This document shows positions 45,026 to 54,305 of a stretch of DNA of 64,000 nucleotides, piece by piece. Source of the DNA: Flavobacteriales bacterium (GTDB lineage: Bacteria > Bacteroidota > Bacteroidia > Flavobacteriales > Flavobacteriaceae); assembly GCA_011525015.1 (NCBI GenBank), contig WTJC01000036.1:1-64000 (forward strand). The letters are read 5' to 3'. The position numbers were made by a program, and so were the translations under genes. Below the pieces are notes generated by a model. That model did not search any database and had not been told where the DNA came from. It worked only from the letters and a program-made list of their open reading frames with translations. Every line of letters starts with the position of its first letter. Position 1 is the first letter of the stretch.

Positions 45026-46264
45026 ATGAAACAGGCATTACACAATTACAAAGAAAAAATTAAGGGCAATAAGTGGGCCCCAGCATTTAATGCGATACAC
45101 ACTTTTTTGTACACGCCAAATGAGGTAACCCAAAAAGGAACGCATGTAAAGGCAGTTGACGATTTGAAAAGAACGATGAACACGGTAATTTTATCGCTTG
45201 TTCCTTGTTTGCTTTTTGGAATATTCAACGCAGGATACCAGCACTACAGTGCCATCAATGGTTTTCCAGAATCATTTTCACTTTTTGAACACTTCATCAA
45301 CTGGGAGAATTTCATATTGGGAATCACCACAGTACTCCCGCTTTTAATCGTTTCCTATGGAGTAGGATTAGCGGTTGAATTTGTTTTCGCCGTGATTAAA
45401 GGACACGAAGTGGAGGAGGGTTATTTGGTCACTGGAATGCTAGTTCCCCTAATTGTGCCAATTGACACTCCATTGTGGATGCTGGCCATCGCTGTTATTT
45501 TCGGTGTGGTTATCGGAAAGGAAGTTTTTGGAGGAACAGGGATGAATATCTTGAATCCTGCCTTAACGATTAGAGCCTTTTTGTTTTTTGCCTATCCAAC
45601 TTGGATGAGTGGAGACAAAGTTTGGGTGCACGATGCGGTAAACGGAGTGACCAAAGCAAATAGTACAGACGCCATCTCAGGAGAAACTGTTCTAGGTTAT
45701 CTCGCTCAAAATAGAACAGACGAATACGCCTATTCACTTTCAGACATGTTCTACGGATTTATTCCTGGATCTGTCGGAGAGACCTCTGCATTTTTGATTC
45801 TATTGGGAGGATTATTTTTAATCTTCGCCAAAATTGGAAGTTGGAGAATCATGTTAAGCGGCGTGCTTGGAGCTTTAGCCATGGGACTAATTTTTAATGC
45901 CGTTGTCGATTTTGGATGGATAGGTTCTTACAGTAAATTTTACAGCCTAATGGCCTTTGATTATTGGAAACATTTAATCGTGGGTGGGTTGGCCTTTGGT
46001 ATTGTCTTTATGGCAACCGATCCAGTAACTGCGGCACAAACCAATAGAGGTAAGTGGATTTACGGATTTTTGATCGGATTTATATCTGTGATGATTCGTG
46101 TTTTCAACCCAGGATACCCAGAAGGTGTATTCCTCGCCATTTTACTGATGAACGTTTTTGCGCCTACTATTGATCATTACGTCGTTCAAGCCAATGTAAA
46201 GAGAAGAATGAAAAGAGCTTCACTTGCACAAGCCAATTCAAATTTTAATACTCAAAACGCCTAA
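45026..46264 (+). CDS. nqrB: Na+-translocating NADH:quinone reductase subunit B
   Basis: The 412-aa membrane protein has about ten helices (GYLVTGMLVPLIVPIDTPLWMLAIAVIFGVVIGKEVFGGTGMN-type core, split here by helices 3-5). The covalent FMN site is expected at T221 in DAISGETVLG; most homologues have SGAT, so Glu replaces Ala. A flavin-riboflavin and Na+ channel region follows (GFIPGSVGETSAFLILLGG). It lies 3 bp after nqrA. Confidence 0.96.
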   Translation: MKQALHNYKEKIKGNKWAPAFNAIHTFLYTPNEVTQKGTHVKAVDDLKRTMNTVILSLVPCLLFGIFNAGYQHYSAINGFPESFSLFEHFINWENFILGITTVLPLLIVSYGVGLAVEFVFAVIKGHEVEEGYLVTGMLVPLIVPIDTPLWMLAIAVIFGVVIGKEVFGGTGMNILNPALTIRAFLFFAYPTWMSGDKVWVHDAVNGVTKANSTDAISGETVLGYLAQNRTDEYAYSLSDMFYGFIPGSVGETSAFLILLGGLFLIFAKIGSWRIMLSGVLGALAMGLIFNAVVDFGWIGSYSKFYSLMAFDYWKHLIVGGLAFGIVFMATDPVTAAQTNRGKWIYGFLIGFISVMIRVFNPGYPEGVFLAILLMNVFAPTIDHYVVQANVKRRMKRASLAQANSNFNTQNA

Positions 46265-46266
46265 TC

Positions 46267-47016
46267 ATGTCAATCAATACTGAAAAAAATTCATACACCA
46301 TCATTTTTGCAGTCGTCATGGTTGCGGTTGTAGGATCGCTTTTGGCATTAATGGCCACAGGTTTAAAATCTAAAATCAAAGAGAATGAGCGTTTTGAAAA
46401 ACAGCAAAACATTCTTTACGCTATGGGTGTTAATCGCAATCAAGATGATTCCTCAGTTAATTTCATTCCTACCACAGAAGTTGAATCTATTTTTAACAAC
46501 ACCATAGAAGGACAATACGTGCTAACAGGAGGAGAAATTAAAGCTCAAGAAGAAGCCTATCTCATTGATCTGAAAAAAGAAATCACCAAAATCAAAAATG
46601 GAGATAAGGCGAGCCTTCCACTTTTTGTTGGAAGCAACGACAATCAGAAATACTACATCATACCGATGTACGGAAAAGGGCTTTGGGATGCCATTTGGGG
46701 TTATATGGCTGTTGATGAACAAATGATCATCAAGGGTGTTTATTTTGACCACAAAGCAGAAACACCAGGGCTAGGCGCTAACATCAAATTGCGTTATTTC
46801 ATGGATGATTTTATTGGCGAATCTATAGCTCCAAACGGAAAGTTTGGAGGGGTCAGTGTTGTCAAAGGAAATAACGACCCCCTTAATGAAGACAAATCCG
46901 ATGCTGAAGTAGATGCTTTAGCAGGTGCAACCATAACAGGTAATGGAGTATCAGACATGATCAAAGAAAGTGTGAAACTCTATCAACCTTTTTTACAATC
47001 AATAATGACCAATTAG
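46267..47016 (+). CDS. nqrC: Na+-translocating NADH:quinone reductase subunit C
   Basis: The 249-aa protein has one N-terminal membrane helix (SYTIIFAVVMVAVVGSLLALMATGL) and a periplasmic FMN-binding domain. The flavinylation threonine is T222 in LAGATITGNGV, matching the AGAT/SGAT motif used by ApbE. GLWDAIWGYMAVD and ETPGLGANIK are further conserved parts. It is 2 bp after nqrB and 1 bp before nqrD. apbE downstream (50154-51149) supplies the flavin-transfer enzyme. Confidence 0.96.
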   Translation: MSINTEKNSYTIIFAVVMVAVVGSLLALMATGLKSKIKENERFEKQQNILYAMGVNRNQDDSSVNFIPTTEVESIFNNTIEGQYVLTGGEIKAQEEAYLIDLKKEITKIKNGDKASLPLFVGSNDNQKYYIIPMYGKGLWDAIWGYMAVDEQMIIKGVYFDHKAETPGLGANIKLRYFMDDFIGESIAPNGKFGGVSVVKGNNDPLNEDKSDAEVDALAGATITGNGVSDMIKESVKLYQPFLQSIMTN

Positions 47017-47017
47017 T

Positions 47018-47665
47018 ATGGCACTACTATCAAAAAAAGACGCAAACCTAATACTAGATCCCCTCGCGGACAATAATCCTATTACCATTCAGGTATTAGG
47101 AATCTGTTCAGCGCTGGCCATTACTGCAGAGCTTAAAGCTTCTGTGGTTATGTCTATTTCGGTTTTATTCGTAATGGGTCTTGGTAATGTTGTTATCTCT
47201 TTACTGAGAAACCTCATTCCATCAAAAATTAGAATTATCGTACAACTTATCGTAATTGCTGCTTTGGTGATTATTGTAGACCAGGTGTTAAAGGCATTTG
47301 CCTATGAACTCAGCAAGACCTTATCGGTTTTCGTGGGATTGATCATTACCAACTGTATCATCATGGGACGTTTTGAAGCCTTCGCTTTAGGTAATGGGCC
47401 ATGGCGTTCATTTTTAGACGGTATCGGAAATGCTTTTGGTTATGGAATCATCTTAATTATCGTTGGATTTTTGAGAGAATTATTGGGTTCAGGAACCTTA
47501 TTCGGTATTCCAGTCTTGGGAGATCCTATCGCTAAAACCGGTTTATATGCCTTTGGATACGAAAACAATGGTTTTATGATTATTCCTCCAGCCGCTCTTA
47601 TCGTTGTTGGGGTTTTAATATGGATTCAACGCGCACAAAACAAATCATTAATTGAAGAGGCCTAA
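47018..47665 (+). CDS. nqrD: Na+-translocating NADH:quinone reductase subunit D
   Basis: The 215-aa membrane protein has six predicted helices (NPITIQVLGICSALAIT, VFVGLIITNCIIMGRFEAFALGNG). The GLIITNCIIMGR segment contains the conserved cysteine of the intramembrane iron site shared with NqrE. It belongs to the NqrDE/RnfAE family; the surrounding nqr genes exclude an Rnf complex. Confidence 0.96.
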   Translation: MALLSKKDANLILDPLADNNPITIQVLGICSALAITAELKASVVMSISVLFVMGLGNVVISLLRNLIPSKIRIIVQLIVIAALVIIVDQVLKAFAYELSKTLSVFVGLIITNCIIMGRFEAFALGNGPWRSFLDGIGNAFGYGIILIIVGFLRELLGSGTLFGIPVLGDPIAKTGLYAFGYENNGFMIIPPAALIVVGVLIWIQRAQNKSLIEEA

Positions 47666-47677
47666 AACAGAGCAGTT

Positions 47678-48436
47678 ATGTTAGAACACTTAGAATTATT
47701 TTTCAAATCGATCTTTATTGACAACATGGTATTCGCTGTGTTTTTAGGGATGTGCTCTTATCTAGCCGTTTCTAAAAAAGTGGCGACTGCAGTAGGTTTA
47801 GGAGCCGCGGTTATTTTTGTCTTAACAGTGACGGTTCCCTTAAACTGGCTTTTAGACCAATACATTCTTCAAGAAGGGGCTTTGACCTGGTTAGGACCTG
47901 AATTTGCAGATTACGACCTAAGCTTTTTGTCCTTTATTTTATTTATCGCTACCATCGCCACTATGGTGCAGTTGGTAGAAATTGTGGTAGAGAAGTTTTC
48001 TCCAGCCCTGTATAACTCACTGGGAATCTTTTTACCATTAATCGCGGTGAACTGTGCTATTTTAGGGGGTTCACTTTTTATGCAGGCTCGTGAAATTTCA
48101 AGCTTTGCACTGGCTTTAAATTACGGTTTCTCTTCGGGTATTGGATGGTTTTTAGCTATACTCGCTATCGCAGCAATTCGAGAGAAAATTAGATATTCAG
48201 CTGTTCCTGCACCCTTACGAGGTTTGGGAATCACTTTTATCATTACAGGACTCATGGGAATTGGTTTCCAAAGTTTTGGGGGAATGCTTACAGGAGATAA
48301 TGAACCACCAGCAGCTGAAGAGGTTGTTGAGACCATTGCTCCAGTAGACCTCAAAGAACTGACTCAGGATCAAACTGAGACCGAAAAAGACCAAGAGACT
48401 GAAGAAACAAACAAAGACTTAGTACTAAATCCTTAA
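47678..48436 (+). CDS. nqrE: Na+-translocating NADH:quinone reductase subunit E, with acidic C-terminal tail
   Basis: Residues 1-205 are a normal NqrE with six helices and the conserved cysteines ([36 protein letters not shown]). The family usually ends shortly after the last helix (here GIGFQSFGG). This protein continues for about 45 residues rich in Glu, Thr, Asp and Gln (ending KDLVLNP), giving 252 aa. The tail should be disordered and hang out of the membrane. Its function is unknown. Confidence 0.95.
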   Translation: MLEHLELFFKSIFIDNMVFAVFLGMCSYLAVSKKVATAVGLGAAVIFVLTVTVPLNWLLDQYILQEGALTWLGPEFADYDLSFLSFILFIATIATMVQLVEIVVEKFSPALYNSLGIFLPLIAVNCAILGGSLFMQAREISSFALALNYGFSSGIGWFLAILAIAAIREKIRYSAVPAPLRGLGITFIITGLMGIGFQSFGGMLTGDNEPPAAEEVVETIAPVDLKELTQDQTETEKDQETEETNKDLVLNP

Positions 48437-48446
48437 TATCGTTCAA

Positions 48447-49754
48447 ATGACTTTAGCAGCAATAGGTGGTACAATAGCAATTACAGTGGCAGCATTCTTG
48501 ACGTTAATTTTAGCGTTGGTTGCCTTGTTGTTATTTACGAAAGAAAAATTAGCGCCTTCAGGGCCGGTTAAAATTCTTCTTAACGGAGAGCGAGAAATCG
48601 AAGTAGCCTCAGGGGATTCACTTTTGACAACTCTAGGTAATCAAAAAATCTTTTTGCCTTCAGCATGTGGAGGTGGTGGATCATGTATTCAATGTGAATG
48701 TCATGTTTTAGCTGGTGGAGGAGAAGCACTTCCGACTGAAACCCCTCACTTTTCTAAAAAAGAATTACAAGGCGGTGCGCGTTTAGCCTGTCAAGTGAAG
48801 GTGAAACAAGATATGGAAATTACCATTCCTGAAGAGGTTTTTGGAATCAAAAAATGGCAAGCTAAGGTGGTGCGTAATTACAACGTAGCTTCATTCATCA
48901 AAGAATTTGTAGTTGAGATTCCAGAGGAAATGAATTACAAAGCGGGTGGATATATTCAAATCGAAATTCCACCTTGCGAGGTGCGCTATGCTGATATGGA
49001 CATCACAGCACATCCAGAGGAGCACGAAACACCGATGAAATTTAAAGCCGAGTGGGATAAGTTCAAGCTTTGGCCATTGGTGATGAAAAACACTGAACTC
49101 GTAGAACGTGCCTATTCCATGGCCTCTTTTCCTGCAGAAGGAAGAGAGATCATGTTAAATGTGAGAATTGCGACTCCTCCTTTCGATCGCGCTAAAGGCG
49201 ATTGGATGGATGTTAATCCAGGAGTGGCCTCTTCGTATATTTTTGGACTCAAACCAGGTGACGAAGTGACCATCTCGGGTCCTTTTGGTGAATTCTTCAT
49301 CAATGAATCAGAATCTGAAATGCTTTACGTAGGAGGTGGTGCAGGAATGGCTCCAATGCGCTCTCACCTATATCACCTTTTCAAAACCTTGAAAACCAAC
49401 AGAAAAGTAACCTATTGGTATGGAGGACGTTCAAAAAGAGAATTGTTCTACCTTGAACACTTTAGAGCCTTAGAAAAGGAATTCCCGAATTTCAAATTCT
49501 ATTTGGCACTCTCTGAGCCTCAAGAGGAAGACAACTGGAAAGTAAAAAAAGACATCAATGATACAGATGGAGATGGATTCGTTGGATTCATACACAACTG
49601 TGTAATCGATAACTATCTCAACGATCACGAAAGTCCAGAGGACATCGAATTGTATTTCTGTGGACCTCCACTTATGAACCAGGCTGTTCAGAAAATGGGA
49701 GAAGATTTCGGTATTCCAGACGAGCACATCAGATTTGATGACTTCGGAGGATAA
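48447..49754 (+). CDS. nqrF: Na+-translocating NADH:quinone reductase subunit F
   Basis: The 435-aa protein has an N-terminal membrane helix (residues 5-30), a [2Fe-2S] ferredoxin domain and an FAD/NADH oxidoreductase domain. The cluster cysteines are C74, C80, C83 and C115, with the family spacing. FAD is bound near ERAYSMASFP and NADH near EMLYVGGGAGMAPMRSHL, with FCGPPLMNQAV near the end. It takes electrons from NADH and starts the path to quinone. Confidence 0.97.
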   Translation: MTLAAIGGTIAITVAAFLTLILALVALLLFTKEKLAPSGPVKILLNGEREIEVASGDSLLTTLGNQKIFLPSACGGGGSCIQCECHVLAGGGEALPTETPHFSKKELQGGARLACQVKVKQDMEITIPEEVFGIKKWQAKVVRNYNVASFIKEFVVEIPEEMNYKAGGYIQIEIPPCEVRYADMDITAHPEEHETPMKFKAEWDKFKLWPLVMKNTELVERAYSMASFPAEGREIMLNVRIATPPFDRAKGDWMDVNPGVASSYIFGLKPGDEVTISGPFGEFFINESESEMLYVGGGAGMAPMRSHLYHLFKTLKTNRKVTYWYGGRSKRELFYLEHFRALEKEFPNFKFYLALSEPQEEDNWKVKKDINDTDGDGFVGFIHNCVIDNYLNDHESPEDIELYFCGPPLMNQAVQKMGEDFGIPDEHIRFDDFGG

Positions 49755-49788
49755 TCCTCTTCTAAGAATCGGATTTTAGTAGACTGGG

Positions 49789-50157
49789 GTGCGAAAATTA
49801 ACCGAACAAGAGTTACACAACTTGGCCATGAATATTGTGGGTAAGGAACTCGAACGCCATGGATTTGAGTTTTTAGCTGTTAATTCTAAACCCAAGAAAA
49901 ACCCTCAGTTCGTTTGTCTTAAAGAAAAAAAAACACACTTTATTGTAGTGCGTGCAGTGCCTTATCCAGAAGATCCGCTTGCACCCGATCTCAAGCTTTT
50001 GACCAAAGTAAAAGACCATGCGGAGAAATTCGAGGCCATGTCTTATTATGCCGGAGTGGGACTCTACAACGCTGAAGACAAGGAGGAGGCTGTTTTATTA
50101 GACCAGCCCTATGAAATTAATTTTAAAGGGATGATTCCTATTCAAGAATTCTTATGA
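49789..50157 (+). CDS. Conserved small protein of the nqr-apbE locus, function unknown
   Basis: The 122-aa protein starts at a GTG and has no signal or membrane segment. Similar proteins in flavobacterial genomes, from memory, are often labelled Na+-NQR subunit F, but this one has no ferredoxin cysteines, FAD or NADH motif, so the label must come from position only. Recognisable parts are LTEQELHNLAMNIVGKELE, KKTHFIVVRAVPYPEDP and AMSYYAGVGLYNAED. It looks like a small alpha/beta protein. Its stop overlaps the apbE start (ATGA), so it is translated with apbE and may aid NQR assembly. Confidence 0.85.
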   Translation: MRKLTEQELHNLAMNIVGKELERHGFEFLAVNSKPKKNPQFVCLKEKKTHFIVVRAVPYPEDPLAPDLKLLTKVKDHAEKFEAMSYYAGVGLYNAEDKEEAVLLDQPYEINFKGMIPIQEFL

Positions 50158-51149
50158 GAAAGCTTATAGTAATTGCGTTATTTCTCGGGATTTCTTGCAG
50201 TCCAAAAAAAGAAGTTATACGAATACAAGGCAGTGCCCTGGGAACGACCTATGGCATTGTTTGTTACGATTGTAATATCGAATCATCTGCCTTACAATTC
50301 GCCGTAGATTCAATTGTAGAATCTGCGAATAATTCAATGTCGACTTACAGGCCTAATTCTTTAATCAGCAGAATCAATAAAGGTGAAGAAAATGTGCTTG
50401 TCGATGATCAATTCAAAAAAGTATTTGACCTAGCCCAACAAATTCACAAAGAAACCGACGGTTATTTTGACCCTACTGTGGGTATACTTGTCGATGCTTA
50501 CGGATTTGGAGCACAAGAGGCAGTAGAGGTGACAGATGAGCTGCGAGATAGTCTTTTACAATACGTTGGATTTGATAAACTTTCCCTAAAACAAAATGTG
50601 CTGCTAAAAGCGAATTCCAATACACAATTTGATTTTAATGCCATTGCCAAAGGTTACACCTTAGATTTAATTGCTTTATATCTAACTCAAACAGGGGGTG
50701 CTAATTATTTAATAGAATTAGGCGGTGAAATCGTAGCTAAAGGACAAAATCTTGATTCGTTGAGAGCTTGGACTGTTGGGATCGACGATCCTCAGCGCTT
50801 CGAAGAACGTGTGCTCAAACAAAAAATCCAGTTCAGCGATAAGGCTATGGCCTCCTCAGGTAATTACCGAAAATTTAGAGTGGATGAAAAGGGCAACAAA
50901 TACGTACACACCATAGACCCTTTTACAGGTGAGGCCAAAATGTCTAATGTTTTAGCAACCTCTGTGATAGCGGATGACTGCGCCACTGCTGATGCTTGGG
51001 CCACCTCGTTTATGGTGATGGATTTGCCAAAGTCACTCTCCATTTTAAAAGGCCGCTCTGATTTATGGGCTTATATCATTTACAGCGATGAGCAAGGAGA
51101 AATCAAAGAGTGGTTTTCGCCCGAATTTGAGGCCTTACTGATCGATTAA
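50154..51149 (+). CDS. apbE: FAD:protein FMN transferase (ApbE) lipoprotein
   Basis: The 331-aa protein has a lipoprotein signal (LFLGISC). ApbE features are GSALGTTYGIV, SMSTYRPNSLISRIN, the FAD and Mg2+ part DFNAIAKGYTLDLI and LIELGGEIVAKG, and YVHTIDPFTG with ADAWATSFMV. It transfers FMN from FAD to threonines of NqrB and NqrC in the periplasm, which explains its place at the end of the nqr operon. Its last 15 bp overlap the convergent methyltransferase gene. Confidence 0.95.
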   Translation: MRKLIVIALFLGISCSPKKEVIRIQGSALGTTYGIVCYDCNIESSALQFAVDSIVESANNSMSTYRPNSLISRINKGEENVLVDDQFKKVFDLAQQIHKETDGYFDPTVGILVDAYGFGAQEAVEVTDELRDSLLQYVGFDKLSLKQNVLLKANSNTQFDFNAIAKGYTLDLIALYLTQTGGANYLIELGGEIVAKGQNLDSLRAWTVGIDDPQRFEERVLKQKIQFSDKAMASSGNYRKFRVDEKGNKYVHTIDPFTGEAKMSNVLATSVIADDCATADAWATSFMVMDLPKSLSILKGRSDLWAYIIYSDEQGEIKEWFSPEFEALLID

Positions 51150-51920
51150 TTTTTGAACCAAAGGCAGAATTTCAGTCTCATCTAATCTGTACCTTTCGAT
51201 TTCTTCTTTGGTGTAGAGTTCTTTCACGGCGATTTTTTGAACTTGAAAATCGTGTTTTTCAAGCTGATTGAAAAAATCCATTCCATAAATGCGCAGGTGA
51301 TCGTACTGTCCAAAAATGGCTGTTCTTTCTTCTTTATCTACGATAGAATCGTCTTCAAAGGTCTTGCTGCGACTGTAGTCAATGGGAACTTGAAATATTC
51401 CCCATCCGCCAGGTTTTAATACGCGGTACAATTCAGTAATCGCGTCTTGATCGTTTTTAATATGCTCGAGTACATGATTGCACAAAATCACGTCAAAGTA
51501 ATTGTTTTCAAAAGGTAAATCACAGATGTCCGCATGAACTTCAGCAATTGGAGAATCTAAATCACAGCTGGTATAGTCGATGTGCGAAAGGCGTTTAAAT
51601 CGTTTGTAAAAAGCTTGTTCTGGTGCCATATGTAATAACTTGATAGGCATAGATTCATCAAAAAACGAAGTCTTCGCCTTTAAAAACAACCACAGAAAGC
51701 GATGTCTTTCGAGTGAAAAGGTTCCTGGGGCCAGTACACCTTCGCGTATTTTTTTATAACCATAGGGTAGAAACTTGCGATAGCTTTTCTGGTCTATGGG
51801 GTCTTTATAGGTAGTTCCTGTGTAAAATAAGGCGATAAAAGGTCTAAGCCCTAAACTGATTTTAATCAGTAGGGGTCTAGGTATGCTGTTTAAAATTTTT
51901 TTTACGAACCTTTCGAACAT
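51135..51920 (-). CDS. Class I SAM-dependent methyltransferase
   Basis: The 261-aa protein has a SAM-binding domain of the Methyltransf_11 type: HIDYTSCDLDSPIAEVHADICDLPF, then YFDVILCNHVLEHIKNDQDAI and YRVLKPGGWGIFQVPID. The N-terminus is basic with a hydrophobic patch (IPRPLLIKISLGLRPFIALFY) that could attach to the membrane. Its substrate is unknown. It begins 3 bp after map on the minus strand and probably shares the gpmI-map transcript. Confidence 0.85.
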   Translation of the reverse strand: MFERFVKKILNSIPRPLLIKISLGLRPFIALFYTGTTYKDPIDQKSYRKFLPYGYKKIREGVLAPGTFSLERHRFLWLFLKAKTSFFDESMPIKLLHMAPEQAFYKRFKRLSHIDYTSCDLDSPIAEVHADICDLPFENNYFDVILCNHVLEHIKNDQDAITELYRVLKPGGWGIFQVPIDYSRSKTFEDDSIVDKEERTAIFGQYDHLRIYGMDFFNQLEKHDFQVQKIAVKELYTKEEIERYRLDETEILPLVQKLIDQ

Positions 51921-51923
51921 CGA

Positions 51924-52733
51924 TTATGTTATTTCCCATCTGTAGGGGTCTTCTTCGTCTGTAGAAATACCCAAAGCCTCGTGCACGTAGTCAAACGTAG
52001 ACAATAGCCTTGGAGCGCCATCTACGATTGCCACATTGTGCTCAAAATGCGCAGAAGGCATTTTATCTGCTGTGACAATACTCCATCCATCCTTGAGTTG
52101 TACAACGCGATGAGTGCCCATATTGATCATAGGTTCAATAGCCACCGCAAGGCCTTCTTGAAATTTTTTCCCCCATCCACGTTTACCGTAATTGGGCATT
52201 TCTGGACTCTCGTGCAATTTTTTACCCAAGCCATGGCCTACCAGTTCTCTGACAACCCCATATCCTGCGTCTTCACAATATTTCTGAATGGCATGGCCTA
52301 CATCTCCCACACGATTGTTAACTTTAAAATGAGAAATACCTACATAGAGCGACTCCCTTGTGGTTTTTAAAAGTTGTTTCACCTTTTCATCCACTTCACC
52401 CACTTCAAAGGTGTAGGCGTGATCCCCGTAAAATTCATTCATCAGTACTCCACAATCTACAGAAATGACGTCGCCTTCTTGAAGTGGAATGTCTCCAGGA
52501 ATACCGTGAACCACTTGCTCATTAGGGCTCCAGTTTAGGGTATTGGGAAATCCATACATGTTCAAGAATCCCGGGACTCCTTTGTGATCTCGTATAAACT
52601 CTTCAGCCATTTGATCCAGCTTTAGCGGATGAGCTCCTGGCTTTATTTCACTAGCCAACATCCCTAGGGTTTTAGATACGAGTCTCGCGCTCTCACGCAT
52701 AAGTATCAATTCTTCTTTTGACTTAAGTACCAT
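51924..52733 (-). CDS. map: Type I methionine aminopeptidase
   Basis: The 269-aa protein is a pita-bread metalloprotease. Metal ligands are visible: Asp in VISVDCGVLMNEFYGDHAYTF (two Asp), His in VGHGLGKKLHESPEMPNYG, Glu in AIEPMINMG and Glu in AHFEHNVAIVD. It removes the initiator methionine from new proteins. There is no N-terminal zinc-binding extension. It is 6 bp after gpmI. Confidence 0.96.
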   Translation of the reverse strand: MVLKSKEELILMRESARLVSKTLGMLASEIKPGAHPLKLDQMAEEFIRDHKGVPGFLNMYGFPNTLNWSPNEQVVHGIPGDIPLQEGDVISVDCGVLMNEFYGDHAYTFEVGEVDEKVKQLLKTTRESLYVGISHFKVNNRVGDVGHAIQKYCEDAGYGVVRELVGHGLGKKLHESPEMPNYGKRGWGKKFQEGLAVAIEPMINMGTHRVVQLKDGWSIVTADKMPSAHFEHNVAIVDGAPRLLSTFDYVHEALGISTDEEDPYRWEIT

Positions 52734-52739
52734 TAGTTA

Positions 52740-54263
52740 TTACTTAGAGATTAAGGAGTGTCGGGTCATTTCTTCAGGTTGGTCAATACCCATTAAATCT
52801 AAGACCGTCGGGGCGATATCCCCAAGAATACCATCTTTGATTTTTGTGCCCTCCTTATCGATAAGAATGATCGGAACAGGATTAACGGTGTGTGCTGTGT
52901 TTGGGCTTTGATCTTCATTAACCATGGTATCACAGTTTCCGTGGTCTGCGATGACAATAATACTCATGTCTTGTTGCAAAGCACTCTCGACAATTCTAGA
53001 AGTGCATTCATCAACGGTTTCCACGGCTTTTACGGCCGCACTCATGATTCCAGTGTGACCTACCATATCTGGATTGGCAAAATTCAGGCATATAAAATTA
53101 GGACGGTCGTTTTCAATACTTTCTATAACGGCCTCGGTAATTTCGTAAGCGCTCATTTCAGGCTTTTCATCATAGGTAGCCACTTTCGGCGAAGGACACA
53201 AAATGCGTTTTTCGCCTTCGAATTCTTCTTCTCTACCACCGTTAAAAAAGAAGGTCACGTGAGGATATTTTTCAGTTTCAGCGATTCGCAATTGTGAAGA
53301 TCCAGCCTTTGAAATGACTTCTCCTAAGGTATTACTGAGCTTGTCCTTGTCGTAGATGACTTCGATGCCTTTGAAGTTTTCGTCGTAATTAGTCATAGTT
53401 AGAAAATGCAAATCAAGAGGTTTCATATCCTGATCAGTATGCTCTGTTTGCGTGAGAACCTCAGTGAGTTCTCGACCTCTATCAGTTCTAAAATTGAAGA
53501 ATATAACCACATCTCCTGCCTTTATTCTTGAAGATTGAATAAGTTGCTGGTCACCAACAGTTACTGGACTTATAAATTCATCCGTAATGTCATCGGCATA
53601 AAAGGAGTCCATTTGTTCTAAGGGATGTTCAGTTGATGCGCCTTCTCCTTTGACCAATAAGTCATAGGCCTGCTTTACGCGTTCCCATCGCTTATCTCTG
53701 TCCATAGCATAGTAACGTCCTATGATACTAACCAGGTTTGTTTTTGAGGAATCAGAGGCATCCAAAACATCAGCGATAAATTGCTTTCCACTTTTGGGGT
53801 CAACGTCTCGTCCATCAGTGAAAGCGTGTACAAAAGTATTGGGATGTCCATTGGCCTCGCATATTTCAATCAGTGCTTTGAGGTGGTTGATGTGTGAATG
53901 TACACCTCCATCGCTTAAAAGACCGAGCAAATGTATAGGCTTGTTGTGCTCAGCTGCGTAGGCTAATGCTGATTTTAATTTTTGTTCGTCTTTAAAGGTA
54001 TTTTCTGCAATGGCTTTATTGATTCTTGCAAAATCCTGATAAACGATTCTTCCTGCTCCAATATTCATATGTCCTACTTCGGAGTTACCCATTTGTCCTT
54101 CGGGTAATCCAACGTCCATTCCGTAGGTCTTTAGTGTTGCATTGGAGTAGGTTTCAAGGGCTCTATCGTAAAATGGCGTATGCGCCTGTGCTACGGCAGA
54201 AACCTTCGGGTCTGGAGAAATTCCCCACCCATCTAAAATCATTAAAAGTACATTCTTGTTCAT
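52740..54263 (-). CDS. gpmI: 2,3-bisphosphoglycerate-independent phosphoglycerate mutase
   Basis: The 507-aa protein belongs to the alkaline-phosphatase superfamily. The nucleophile is S61 in GQMGNSEVGHMNIGAG; metal ligands are in MILDGWG, PDMVGHTG and IVIADHGNCD. It interconverts 3- and 2-phosphoglycerate in glycolysis and needs Mn2+. It is first of the gpmI-map-methyltransferase cluster and has its own -7 box. Confidence 0.97.
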   Translation of the reverse strand: MNKNVLLMILDGWGISPDPKVSAVAQAHTPFYDRALETYSNATLKTYGMDVGLPEGQMGNSEVGHMNIGAGRIVYQDFARINKAIAENTFKDEQKLKSALAYAAEHNKPIHLLGLLSDGGVHSHINHLKALIEICEANGHPNTFVHAFTDGRDVDPKSGKQFIADVLDASDSSKTNLVSIIGRYYAMDRDKRWERVKQAYDLLVKGEGASTEHPLEQMDSFYADDITDEFISPVTVGDQQLIQSSRIKAGDVVIFFNFRTDRGRELTEVLTQTEHTDQDMKPLDLHFLTMTNYDENFKGIEVIYDKDKLSNTLGEVISKAGSSQLRIAETEKYPHVTFFFNGGREEEFEGEKRILCPSPKVATYDEKPEMSAYEITEAVIESIENDRPNFICLNFANPDMVGHTGIMSAAVKAVETVDECTSRIVESALQQDMSIIVIADHGNCDTMVNEDQSPNTAHTVNPVPIILIDKEGTKIKDGILGDIAPTVLDLMGIDQPEEMTRHSLISK

Positions 54264-54280
54264 CTGTGGTAAATATGCTG

Positions 54281-54288
54281 CAAATGTA
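54281..54288 (-). promoter_or_regulatory. gpmI promoter -7 element
   Basis: Minus-strand TACATTTG is an exact TAnnTTTG, 17 bp before the gpmI ATG, and identical to the fba box. No clear -33 element. Confidence 0.5.
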
Positions 54289-54305
54289 CTGGATTCAGCA
54301 TAAAA

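Noticed and set aside
52890-53297. 135-codon frame antisense to gpmI
   Set aside because: gpmI is complete and conserved there; the translation is rich in His, Cys and Phe, as expected from a shadow frame.
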